A stretch of 64,000 nucleotides of DNA from Taxillus chinensis (GCA_023512835.1 CM042088.1:6874078-6938077), one strand, 5' to 3'. Counted from the stretch's first letter, positions 37,574-47,016 are shown. Numbers and translations: made by a program. The notes: generated from the sequence alone by a model not told the origin.

Positions 37574-39091
37574 TGTTGATCCGTATAAATTGTGTCTATA
37601 GGCTTTGCAGCAAGTGCACTGGTCAAGTAATAAAATGGAGTATTAAGACTCTGGTTGTCGAACCCACAGGGAGGTAGCTAATGCTGTTAAGCAGCAAGCA
37701 CTAAGCTAATAAGTTGATTTTATGTCTGGACAATTGATTTTTGTTGTACAAATAGTTTGAACGAAAAATGATTAAATCAGAATGTTGGCAAGCTATTGGT
37801 ATTGAAATTTCAGTGATTAAGGATCTAGGGTCACAATGTTTACCACCCAATCGATTGTAATAGTCTGGTTATGGCTCTTGTTCTTGATTTATGTTCTAGT
37901 TCATGTTCATGTTGATTATCTCCTACCTATCTTACAGTTGGTCCATGCTAAGATAGATTTAAGGCTTTTATCCCATTTGGTCCATGTGAATAAAAGTGAT
38001 TAAGGTAGATAAACAATCTAATAGTTGTAGACTTGGTCCATCATGCAATATTAAATCTAATTCACTAGTGTTCCACCCTAGACAAGGGCTAAGATTACCT
38101 AATTATGCATAAACTAGGCATTTCCATACAAGCAAGTGAATTAAACAAGAATTGAATTCTATTTTAATGAACAACCATAACCAAACTGAATACAATTTAT
38201 TGGGGGCTACATTGCTCCCCTAGACTAATAAAACTACTCCATAATCATGACGAAAGCAATAATAATTACAAGAAAGAACATGATTACAGTACCAGGACAA
38301 AAGGAAGACCCCAAGATGAACCAAGACTCCAGCCTCCAAAGACTCCGGCGTCTACTGCCCAAAATCACTCCTTGCCAAGGACAATCCGATCTTTTAGCAA
38401 CGGCTACGACTCTTTTCGAACTCAGATCGAGTCTCCCACTCAAGATGCTTTACAATGCCTCCCAAGCCCCCTATTTATAGGTTTTACTGGGCCAAATTAG
38501 GGTTACAAAAAGTGTGCCCTAAGTATAAATGTGGTCGCAGCCAAAACGACGTCATTTTGGTTAGTGACACTAGTCGACGTTCTAGGCGAAATAAAACTCA
38601 AACTACACCAAATTTGACCCCAGTTCTTTAGAGGAAAATGATTAAAACAACAAAACACATCATTTGGAGCTCAAAAATGCTTGCACGTGAGAATGCACGT
38701 GAGAAGACCCTTTTCACGTGCAGCTCCAATTTGACTCAAATTTGCTCCAAAGCTTCCTCTTGACTTGTAGAAGGCATCCATGCAATAAAATCCTTGCACG
38801 TGAAAATGCATGTGAGAAAGCTTTTCACGTGCACCTTGATTTTGCCTTCATTTTGCTTCCATCTTCTTCCTATAGCTTCCTCTTGAGTTGATGGAGTGAT
38901 CTAGCCAAAGTGTGTGGGAAAAGGTTGCTCCAAAACCTGCCAAAAACACTCAAAAAGTACCACTATACACCAAACAGGGTCTTCCTAGGGGTTAGAGCAA
39001 ATATGTGGAAAATATCATGCAAATAGGGACAAAACATACGTTAAAACACCCTATATAAGGTCTAGGATAATGGCATAAATGCACGTTATCA
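37574..39091 (-). repeat. 3' LTR of Athila-like element G (1518 bp)
   Basis: On the minus strand it starts TGATAACGTGCATTTATG right after a polypurine tract and ends GATCAACA. The start motif and the CCCTGTGGGTTCGACAACC block near its end are typical of Athila-group LTRs. The TATA box CTATAAATAG is at 38471-38480 (minus). A G-box module (CACGTG pairs) at 38680-38840 lies 200-370 bases upstream of it. Confidence 0.85.
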
Positions 39092-39107
39092 AATTCCCCC
39101 ATACTTG
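39092..39107 (-). promoter_or_regulatory. Polypurine tract of element G
   Basis: Minus strand AAGTATGGGGGAATT directly precedes the LTR start TGATAAC. It is preceded by GAGGACAAGCAAAGG, the usual Athila context. It would prime plus-strand synthesis. Confidence 0.85.
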
Positions 39108-40317
39108 AACCTTTGCTTGTCCTCAAGCAAAAAGAAATAAACACACAGTCAAACGGAAAAGAACGAATAAACGAACAAACAAGAGAGACATGGTTTCCCA
39201 AGGCATACAATTCTATCATGATGAAGTAGACATTCCAATAGCTAAAAATGAATCATAAGTTAATCGAAACATACCCTCACTATCAAGTCCAACAACCATG
39301 TAATATCGTTACTAACAGTTCAGACAGAATCAAACATGCAAGGATAAAATGAACTTAGCTCCCCCTGAAAGTCATCACGAAGGTTAGAGCAGCCTCACTC
39401 AAATATAACTTTCTTTTCTCTCCTCTCAGGCCCTACTATCAATGCCTAACAACTAAGGGTTTACTCTTACACCCACTACTAGTTATTGATTAAGTTTTTG
39501 CCAAGTAAACATGCGATTCCCCATTGTGCTCGTCAAGGAAAACACACACTCTATTCTACTTACTGATAAACACTTGGAGCTAAAGATTTAAGCTCACATT
39601 TGTGACACAAATTGCACAGCAAAACAACTTAGCCATTATGGCTGCAACACGAAAACAAAAACACATATAAACAGTAAGCCATTGTGGCTTTTATTCGGGC
39701 AAACACTTTTTTGTTTTTTTTGTTTTTTTGTTTTTTTTTAAAACAAGAACTGAACGGAAATACTTGAATCACTAACACCATACACCAAACATTGAGCACG
39801 AATATGTTCTTCGTATGCTTAAGTAACTCCAACCATTAAATAGCTAGTGATGAATATTAAGAGCAAATTGAGAACCCAATAACCCATAAAATACACTCAA
39901 AGGCAAGATAATGGTGCTCTCAAAAAGTATATGCTTATTCTGCACTTCACTTCAGGGTGTACAAAGTTCATCCTATCATTACATGCTCAGCTAACTATTC
40001 AAATGTCAGCTCCAAAATCATGGTGATATCATACGAAAAGTAAAGACATGCTTAACTACCTTATAACACACCTTAATAATTGAAACATCGTTATCACAAC
40101 AAGATACTAAGGTGGTCAATATAGTTAACCAGAATTTGCATACCTTGGTAGCCATGCACCTCATAGGCAGAACATACATTCATAGCAACAACATAAAAGA
40201 ACAATGAAACATTCATGCAAACAAACAAACAACCGGTTCAAGGGAAACCACCCCCCCCCCACACTTAAATGATGCGATGCCCTCAGAGCATGGGAAAAGG
40301 AAAAAAGTAGAAGACCG
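39108..40317 (-). other. 3' tail of element G
   Basis: Non-coding region between the Ulp1-like stop and the polypurine tract. It holds a second G-rich tract (minus AAGTGTGGGGGGGGGG, 40251-40266), a T-run region at 39707-39738 and no credible gene. Confidence 0.6.
40251..40268 (-). promoter_or_regulatory. Second polypurine-like tract in element G
   Basis: Minus-strand TTAAGTGTGGGG followed by six more Gs matches the Athila polypurine consensus better than the one next to the LTR. It lies 50 bases after the Ulp1-like stop and about 1.15 kb upstream of the LTR. It may be a relic of an older LTR junction or an internal priming site. Confidence 0.5.
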
Positions 40318-42099
40318 TTACCGGTTGGTGGGAACACTATAGTAGAAGATAACATGGGCCACCATTCTTCTAAGACGTGCGACAAAGTCAGCCGAGGTTT
40401 CTCCTGTGAGTGCCCAAGTATCCTTATGCTGCAACAGAGCTATCAAATAATAGTAGACAAAAATCCCACAACTGAATTGATCAGGTTGTTGGGGAAGCTC
40501 CATTTCATTAAAGTGCACCAGAGGAAACTCGGATGTCAACAGCCCTTCTTTTCTGAGTGCGTTTTTGAGTTTTTTCAAGAAACCATGGACAAGCTTCTTC
40601 TTTCGTGTGAAAAACCCATGGGCTTGGCTCGGGTCATAAAGGACGACATGGCCCACAGTCAGGTCCAATTGCAAGAGTACAAAGTGTCGATCAAGGAGGA
40701 CCGGTATAAGAACCTCATGGACCTGGTGCCAAGAGCGATGTCCTTCTGCTGCTCCATTCATCCGCCGGCGGAAGATATGCTCCTCTAACGGCTGCTCATA
40801 TATCTCACACAGCATGATAGAGGTATACTGAGCCATAGGATAGTCGTTGGGCTCAGCCTCCACCACGTGTCGCATCGTACGGCAGAATAAGTCAACGTCA
40901 TCGGAAGATAAATACTCATCAGCTAGGATACGCTGCAAATAAGATAACGTGAAGACTTCGGAATCACGCGTAAAACGTGCGTGCGAGGTGTCTCCATAAG
41001 TAAACTGCTGAAAAGCAGCTGTGGCATCAACAGTGGAGAGGGCCGGATGAAGATGAATATAGATGGGCGCCCCGAGGTTATCTTCCTGGGGAGCTTCTAA
41101 TGATGCGCCAGACCACCATTGCAACGGCTGGATTAAGGGAACTAGGGCCTGTGAAGAGCTGGGCCCTGCTGGTGGTGTGAAATAAATAAGAACTGCTGCA
41201 GGGAAGGGTGGAGCGGTGTAGGGCTCCGCCTCTTGCGGATACTGGGGATACTCCGGTGTCTCTTCGCTATGTGCAGCGTGCTGTTGTACCGGAGGTGACG
41301 GTGCGTCAAATGGATCCTCCACAGGAGGTGTAGGAGTTTTCTTCTTCTTCTTCCGCAGGGCTTTCCAGATCTTACCAAGCAGCCCTTTGACTTCCTTCTG
41401 CTCCTTGAGGATAAGAGTTTGATTTTTCTTCAGTAGCCCGATCTCCTGAACTGTTTCCGCCTGTGCCTCTTGTAGTTGAGCAGTTTGCTGCCGTAAGTCT
41501 TCATAAGAAGCAGCAGGAGTTGGCTCCGGGGCTTCCCATGGTCGGGTAGATGGACGAGACGTTGCTTGTTGATCTTGAGTGATGTACTCGAGCAGCTCAT
41601 CCAGCTGAAGTCTCGTGATGTCGCCATTAGTGAAGGCCCAGTTAAGAACGTCAACTTCACTGATAACTTGGCCACTGATGCCTTGGAAGAAATTGTAGAT
41701 TTCCTCCTTGTGAACATTGAACTGCATGTACATGGCAGTCAACTGGAAGATGTGCTGTCGCCGGGCATGCATGGGCGTGGAGGTGTCCCTAAACTGCTCA
41801 GTGGGTCGCTCCATATGCACGCTGTGATGTGAAGGCTGTGGTGCGACATGGATACTATCTCCCCATTTGCCCTTGTAGCTAACTCCTAAGGCACCCTCTG
41901 GATGGAGAACTCGTAATCGCAGGTTATCCGGGAAAATAGTGGGGACTACTTGAGCACTGAGATGACCATATTGATATTGCAGAAGCATGCTAAGTAGTCG
42001 ACCATATAAACATTTATGAATGTCCCATTTCCACAATTTAAAAATTTCAGCAGCCCAATCAATGTGTAATTGACGATCGATGCAAAACATAAACTCCAA
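40318..42099 (-). CDS. Ulp1-type (C48) cysteine protease-like protein in Athila-like element
   Basis: A 593-codon open frame with no stops, the longest in the window. Residues about 1-150 follow the style of the 'putative plant transposon protein' N-terminus (IDWAAEIFKLWKWDIHK). Residues about 200-260 form a coiled coil (QTAQLQEAQAETVQEIG) ending in a Lys-rich patch. A Pro-rich linker follows. The C-terminal 170 residues resemble Ulp1 deSUMOylating peptidases: His in DRHFVLLQLDL, Asp in VVLYDPSQ, Gln in ELPQQPDQ, and Cys in FSCGIFVYYY, so the His-Asp-Gln-Cys set is present. Known family members cleave SUMO precursors or conjugates; the activity here is inferred. It sits downstream of integrase, where other elements carry env-like frames. 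The ATG at 42099 may be internal to a second exon, because the frame is open upstream to about 42134 and a TTACAG acceptor precedes it. Confidence 0.75.
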   Translation of the reverse strand: MEFMFCIDRQLHIDWAAEIFKLWKWDIHKCLYGRLLSMLLQYQYGHLSAQVVPTIFPDNLRLRVLHPEGALGVSYKGKWGDSIHVAPQPSHHSVHMERPTEQFRDTSTPMHARRQHIFQLTAMYMQFNVHKEEIYNFFQGISGQVISEVDVLNWAFTNGDITRLQLDELLEYITQDQQATSRPSTRPWEAPEPTPAASYEDLRQQTAQLQEAQAETVQEIGLLKKNQTLILKEQKEVKGLLGKIWKALRKKKKKTPTPPVEDPFDAPSPPVQQHAAHSEETPEYPQYPQEAEPYTAPPFPAAVLIYFTPPAGPSSSQALVPLIQPLQWWSGASLEAPQEDNLGAPIYIHLHPALSTVDATAAFQQFTYGDTSHARFTRDSEVFTLSYLQRILADEYLSSDDVDLFCRTMRHVVEAEPNDYPMAQYTSIMLCEIYEQPLEEHIFRRRMNGAAEGHRSWHQVHEVLIPVLLDRHFVLLQLDLTVGHVVLYDPSQAHGFFTRKKKLVHGFLKKLKNALRKEGLLTSEFPLVHFNEMELPQQPDQFSCGIFVYYYLIALLQHKDTWALTGETSADFVARLRRMVAHVIFYYSVPTNR

Positions 42100-42340
42100 A
42101 TGGGACTTAGGGACTGAGTCTACGCCACTAGTCTGTAACAGTAAGCACCTCCCTACAAAATTAGCAAGGCAATGGTACTTTCCATGAAATCCATTTTAAA
42201 AATTAGTAAGGCAATGGGACTTAGGGACTGAGTCTACGCCCACATTTCCCAAATTCCTTATTATACTATAAAGCTCCACCATAATCTCCTAAGGTCAACG
42301 CAGGCTTTGCATGCATGGAATTTGGCAGATCAAAGCAGTC

Positions 42341-42670
42341 TCACAACATAGCAGGAGAAATAGAAATTAAGACACCTTGAACTTCCCCAATTATCTCATC
42401 ATCTTCCTCATTGACATAGACTGAATTATAAAAGTCTAACATGGCAGGGTAATACAAATCACTGCGAGCGCATACTAACCTTCTCAGTCCCAACGCTTGC
42501 AGCTTGGTCATAATTTCTTCAGTCCAGTCAAGGGTGGAGGACTCCAGGATCTCCCAATCAAGCACATTCCCCACGAAGATGGTGTCGGTGTCTCTCAATG
42601 CCGAAGGCATAGAGGTGGCAGAGGCTTCAGGACTGCCTTCTCCTTGGCGGGCTCTCCTTGTGTGCACCAT
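42341..42670 (-). CDS. First exon or separate frame upstream of the Ulp1-like gene
   Basis: 109 codons beginning MVHTRRARQGEG, 81-91 bases after a TATA box. The body (DLYYPAMLDFYNSVYVNEED, then an EVQG end) resembles the N-terminus of plant transposon-type proteins that usually continue into the domain found at 42099 onward. The frame stops 240 bases before the next frame. The gap contains possible donors (CAAGGTGTC near 42386) and the acceptor TTACAG near 42134. Joining after CAAGGT keeps frame; joining after CAAG does not. It is also possible that the gap is damage. Between the two frames the segment GGGACTTAGGGACTGAGTC is duplicated (42098 and 42209). Confidence 0.6.
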   Translation of the reverse strand: MVHTRRARQGEGSPEASATSMPSALRDTDTIFVGNVLDWEILESSTLDWTEEIMTKLQALGLRRLVCARSDLYYPAMLDFYNSVYVNEEDDEIIGEVQGVLISISPAML

Positions 42671-42750
42671 GACTAACCAGAGAAGAATTTTGCTCTCAGC
42701 AAGAAAGGAAAGGAAAGTATGAGATGTGAGTTTGAAGCTTGGAACTCATC

Positions 42751-42761
42751 CCTATTTATAG
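42751..42761 (-). promoter_or_regulatory. TATA box of the Ulp1-like gene
   Basis: Minus CTATAAATAGG lies 81-91 bases before the ATG at 42670. The leader between them is C/T-rich with no ATG ahead of 42670 apart from one beside the TATA box. Together with the repeats upstream it forms a plausible internal promoter. Confidence 0.65.
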
Positions 42762-42817
42762 TGATTCGCCACAAGTGTAAAAGACGAAAAGGACCCTCTT
42801 AAAGTGCTCCATCGTTT

Positions 42818-43240
42818 TCACGTGCAGAACAAAGAAGACTCTAGAAGATGCCAGCTAACTCCCACCGAAATTTCAGCTTGATTGGACAACTGTAGGTGTG
42901 CACGTGAAAAACGCCTTCTCACGGGCAAGGCTTGGATGAATCTAGACACGTCCAGCTGGCTTCCACCAAATTTTGGGCTTGAAATGACACTTCTATCCTT
43001 GTGCACGCGAAAAGCCTTCTCACGGTCAAGTCTCAGAAAGGTCTAGAGGATGCCAGTTGCCTTCGTGCAATTTTTCAGATTAATTGGACCATCTTACCCT
43101 TGTGCACGCGAAAAGTCTTCTCACGGTCAGGGTCTTTTTGGTTCAAATTTCACCAGCAGGTAGCGAATGAACTGTAGAGTCAGTATACATGTGCACGTGA
43201 CAAACTCTTTTTCACGGGCAAGCTGGTTGACACCCTTATT
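42818..43240 (-). repeat. Promoter repeat with G-box pairs, 4-5 degenerate units of 80-102 bp
   Basis: Units start near 42821, 42901, 43003, 43104 and 43194. Each has a CACGTG or CACGCG core with AAAA beside it, and most have a facing TTCTCACGG core about 12 bases away. Intervening text shares GATGCCAG and TTGATTGGAC-type segments. The block covers 60-480 bases upstream of the TATA box at 42751. Confidence 0.75.
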
Positions 43241-43679
43241 GAAGCCCAATGTTGTTGAAATTTGACAGACTAGTAGCCCATCTCCCAAGGACAAAAACGT
43301 GTCAGTTAGTGGGCCCAAAATACCATCTCATAAACCATAACTTCATCTCCTTGAGTTAGCAATAGATTGGAGTGGGCCCCTCTGATTCAATTCAACTGGG
43401 CTTGGATGTGGGCCTTAGAAAAGTTATCTAAAGTTTTGATACATCGGCCCAAGTAAGCCCAAGCATACATAAGTTCCATCAAGAAATATGGGCCTAGGCC
43501 CTGGTTCAAATGCTGCAAATAAAATTAAAACAAAGCAGATATGCACTCCCTACAGACTATGGGTTAAGGCAAAAACAAAAATAAATAAAAATAAAATCAA
43601 ATAAAAAGGAAAAGAAATCACCATGGGTTGCCTCCCATGAAGCGCTGAGTTTAGGTCTTTAGCTTGACCGTCCCCTCTG
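43241..43679 (-). other. Spacer between integrase end and promoter repeat
   Basis: Non-coding. Immediately after the pol stop the minus strand reads GGTCAAGCTAAAGACC and then GCGCTTCATGGGAGGCAACC, a junction seen widely in Athila-group elements. Nothing else was recognised. Confidence 0.6.
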
Positions 43680-44025
43680 TCAAGTTGTGCTCAGAGTGAA
43701 ATGATCAACCTCCTTAACATGATCCTGAATGTAGTATGGCTTCACACGCTGACCATTTACTTTGAATATTTGCCCAGAGGTTGATTGGAGTTCAACACTA
43801 CCATATGGGAAAACCTTTGTAACAGTGAAAGGCCCCATCCATTTAGATCACAGCTTCCCAGGGAAGAGTTTAAGTCTGGAATTAAAGAGAAGCACCTTCT
43901 GCCCTGGTTCAACAGTAGAGGGGCTGATCTTCTTATCATGCTGGAGCTTAGACCTCTCCTTGTACAGCTTAGCACTCTCATAGGCATTAAAGCGAAATTC
44001 CTCCAACTCATTTAGTTGGTGCAAT
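43680..44025 (-). pseudogene. Integrase C-terminus, Athila-like pol
   Basis: The minus-strand frame reads [16 protein letters not shown], then [17 protein letters not shown], a TGA, SKWMGPFTVTKVFPYGSVEL and a tail ending HFTLSTT. The [14 protein letters not shown] block is diagnostic of the Athila/Tat branch. Only about 115 residues of pol remain; upstream sequence is replaced by the short element at 44026. Confidence 0.85.
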
Positions 44026-44035
44026 CGTGACAAAG

Positions 44036-44047
44036 TGGTATCAGAGC
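44036..44047 (+). promoter_or_regulatory. Primer-binding site of the short LTR element
   Basis: TGGTATCAGAGC, an exact match to the plant initiator-Met tRNA primer site. Confidence 0.85.
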
Positions 44048-44325
44048 GGTTGCAGCCCGTATCCACATGCTCGCCGAAGTACTCTCGCGAGAGATATGCA
44101 TGGTCCCTGATTCCAAGTTGGGAGGGAGCCCCTAACAGATGGGGGTTGACCAAGAGGAGGTCTTGCACGCATCGCGTCCACCAATGTCGGCCGTTGAGCC
44201 ATGGTGGAGTTCCCGAGGATGGGACGGAGTAGCGCTGCAGTCGAGAGGAGTGCGTCGCCAAACGATCTTGGTTCCTCCGAACTCACTGACGCAACGAGGA
44301 CGTTGCGAAATCAAGTGGGGGAGGA

Positions 44326-44848
44326 TGTCACGCCCCGAACAGCGAGGTGCTGGCGGGCATCTCCCAAGTGGCACAGGTGCGCGCTACTTGCGGAGGGGCA
44401 GAGCGGAAAGCATAGCTGGTGCGTACGGGATAGGCTCCACGGCAGTTCGTGTGGGAGATCGATGGAGCCCCTTTGGATTTCAGACGTACCGACCCGGTTA
44501 AATGCGGGGAGTACGCCGTTAGTCTCGGACTTAATGTTGAAGAGCGGACTTGGCCATCCCTACACAAACTGGTTGGGAACTAAAGCCATTCTCCTAATGA
44601 GCTCAAGGCAGCGCGAAACCAGTCTACATGTGCCCCGATCGGTATGGCTTACTCGGCGCGTCCACCAGGGTGACCGAGTGCCGCACGGGTGAAAACCTTG
44701 ACCCCGTGACAAATAGGTCCAAACCAAGGCGTATCAAGCCAAGGAAACCTAAGCCAGTTCGGTTGAACTTCAAACTCCAAGCAGATCAAAAGAGCATGTC
44801 AGCGTGAAAGACAACGAAACCGTCCCTCTGTCAAACTGGGGCATGACA
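44326..44848 (+). repeat. 3' LTR of the short non-autonomous element (523 bp)
   Basis: TGTCACGCCCC...GGCATGACA with imperfect inverted termini, preceded by a polypurine tract. The first 11 bases equal those of the chromovirus LTRs, but on the sense strand here; in the chromovirus LTRs that end is the antisense one, so the likeness may be coincidental. Confidence 0.7.
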
Positions 44849-45321
44849 AAATTCCTTTTATCACTGAAAGTTCCTTGTTGTCCACTTTAAGAAAGACTTT
44901 GACTATTTAAAATGAAGAGCGGTCATCTTTCACTACCTCGTGATACTACCCTCGCTAGTGCTTTTGAGCTCGAATAAATTCTTCTTATATATATAACCTT
45001 ATCCATAGTTCACCCCACATTGGAGCCAGTTTTGAATGTCATAAGTCCACACATGGGCAATTTGAGTAAAAACAAAAAAAATAGAAAGCGAGAAAAAAGA
45101 AATATTCTGAATATGACAATCCCATATTGGGACAATTTTGTGAAATCCCCTGACACTAGGGGCAGTGGAAAAAAAAATCATTTGAGCAACAATAATGTCC
45201 CACACCGGGGCAAATTTTTGACAAACAAAGAAAGGAGAGTCCCGTTTGAACTATGGATCACATCTAGCCTAGAATAATGATATTCCCAAGTTCCAAGCAC
45301 AGTTATCTTTAAATAAGGGTT
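44849..45321. other. Unassigned interval with a repeated CCCACA/CCCATA motif
   Basis: No gene. A loose motif (CCCACATTGGAG, CCCATATTGGGACAATTTTG, CCCACACCGGGGCAAATTTT) occurs at about 45012, 45121 and 45199. It may be part of another LTR. Confidence 0.4.
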
Positions 45322-46852
45322 TGTATACAGAGAGGGGGGTGAATCTGTATACTATAAAACCTTTCCTTAAGTTTTATGAGTAGGATACTTTGGAGAGTTT
45401 GCTCTAATAGATGTGGTCTTCGTCTGGGTGATATTTTAATGTCTCATGCAATATCAGTCACAAGCAAGCATGTATGAGAAAGAAAAGATAGAGACACACA
45501 ATATACGTGGTTCGATCAATGTGATCTACTCCACGGTGGTGAGGGTGTTCCTACACCAAGTCCAATCCACTATATATCTTGTAGTACAGTAGGGTCTAGC
45601 CCTTTTTACAAATAGGATCAACTCTCTTTTCTTTTCAATGCAAATACAAAAACAGTATTGTTCTAGACTTTACTCACTGTAAAAATCTGTCTGTGTAATC
45701 CGCTCCTGTGTTGATGACCGTTTGCTATGGTCGACCTTCAATCACTCCTTTGGCGGACTCACGATTTGTTCACTAAATGTATGAGGAAGAAAGATGGATG
45801 AACTCACTGTTATATTTCTTTCAATCTCCCTCTCTCTCTATCTGTATAAACTGCTCTGCGTCGCCTCTTGTATCTCCTTTGATACCTTTCTTGTCTGCAC
45901 AAAGAATATTATTCAGCACTCTCTTTTTACGTCAGGCACATTCCTTGCTTTTTATAGGCCGGCCAAAGTCCGAAACCCTACAACTAGGGTTAAGCATGTT
46001 TAAGCCTGTGATCTTCTCCGTAGAAACAAGTTAGACCCCTCTCGGATGACGTCCATATGTTTTGCAGCACTTAGTATACTTAAAACCACTGCCCGGGTAA
46101 TGACTTACTGAAACGGTGAGCGTCCAAGCGTTTCACTCCTTTGTAGCGTGCTCTATTCTTTTCACAAGCCACAGCCTCGAGATATTGCCTCGTAGCCTTT
46201 CTATGAGTCTACGAGTCTTCCTCTTTGATTCTTCGAGTCTGAATCTTCGAACCAAGGGCATTCATCTTCCAATACTTTTGCTCTCTGGCTTCGAAGCTAG
46301 GTCAGAATCAGTGCTACGAGCTTTTAAGCTCTACGAGTCTTCGAGTCGGACAACTGCATTCTGCCTTGGCGAGTGGATACTTCCAGGTCTATGCAACAGG
46401 TCCTACGACCCTGCGAGCTTCAGTCTACGACCCTACGAGCTACGACTCTACGAGTCTTAGCTTCGAACCTGTGAGACGCGGCTCTGTATCTATCTGCACC
46501 TTGAGTCCATAACCTTACGACCCTGTGTCCCTTCGAGGCTTCGACCCTGTACCTTTACGAGGCTTCGACCATGTGGTGCTTTGAGGATGCTACGAGCCTC
46601 ATGGTCTGTCAGTCTACGTCCTGCGAGTCTTCGACCTTCGAGTCTTTTGATCTACGACCTTTGAATCTTCTCATCTACGACCTTCGAGTCAAAACGTACA
46701 TAAATAGACTCCCTCTACGAGCTCACTCTAAGAGATCACTCTATGAAGTTATCCAACCAAGTACGGATCTTCGACCTAGACCTTGGAGCTTGCGGATTCC
46801 GTTTCTTGCAACATGTTGACAACAATGATAACTCAACCTCGCAGGAACAACA
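45322..46852 (-). repeat. 3' LTR of copia element E (1531 bp)
   Basis: On the minus strand it starts TGTTGTTCCTGCGAGG just after a polypurine tract and ends CTCTGTATACA. It is unrelated to the SIRE-like LTRs apart from a G-run near the inner end. About 46170-46700 is filled with CTTCGAG and CTACGAG boxes. Confidence 0.75.
46170..46700. repeat. Degenerate array of CTTCGAG/CTACGAG boxes
   Basis: More than 30 occurrences of CTTCGA, CTACGA or CTTACGA followed by G, C or A, spaced mostly 6-20 bases apart. It occupies the U3 region of LTR E (sense minus). Confidence 0.85.
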
Positions 46853-46853
46853 A

Positions 46854-46865
46854 TCTCCCCCTTTG
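46854..46865 (-). promoter_or_regulatory. Polypurine tract of element E
   Basis: Minus strand CCAAAGGGGGAGAT directly precedes TGTTGTTCC. Two more CTCCCCC blocks on the plus strand (46935 and 46963) are similar tracts further inside. Confidence 0.75.
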
Positions 46866-47016
46866 GAATTGTTGGCAACATACGGGATGTGCAAACCTTT
46901 CGAATCACTTGCCCTAAACTCTGCCACTGTGTGCTCCCCCTGGACACAGTACTCTCTTCTCTTCTCCCCCTTTGCCAACCAATTGCAAAGAAAGAGGGGG
47001 GAACCCCACGGACGCC

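Larger units (their letters stand above)
37574..44025 (-). mobile_element. Athila-like gypsy element G, 5' truncated
   Basis: Minus-strand order: integrase C-terminus (44025-43680), the stretch GGTCAAGCTAAAGACCTAAA and a GCGCTTCATGGGAGG block usual after Athila pol, a 0.9-kb repeat-rich promoter region, a two-part gene encoding a Ulp1-like protein (42670-40318), a 1.2-kb tail, polypurine tract and 3' LTR. The 5' LTR, gag and most of pol are absent; the truncation meets the short element at 44026. Confidence 0.75.
44026..44848 (+). mobile_element. Short non-autonomous LTR element (TRIM/LARD-like), 5' LTR lost
   Basis: Primer site TGGTATCAGAGC at 44036-44047, an internal domain of only about 280 bp without a gag or pol frame, a polypurine tract AAGTGGGGGAGGA (44313-44325), and a 523-bp LTR from TGTCACGCCCCGAAC (44326) to GGGCATGACA (44848). 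Before the primer site only GTGACA of the 5' LTR remains, joined to Athila integrase. The segment is clearly more GC-rich than its surroundings. Several frames cross it on both strands but none resembles a known protein. Confidence 0.7.

Noticed and set aside
40354..40788. Plus-strand 144-codon frame opposite the Ulp1-like gene
   Set aside because: It is an antisense shadow of the C48 domain, with no recognisable features.
40318..42099. The Ulp1-like frame as an ordinary host gene
   Set aside because: It lies between Athila integrase and Athila polypurine tract and LTR on the same strand, so element origin is more likely; a captured host gene is not excluded.
44139..44692. Frames of 120 and 163 codons in the short LTR element
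   Set aside because: They cross from the interior into the LTR, differ in phase and resemble nothing known; high GC alone explains their length.
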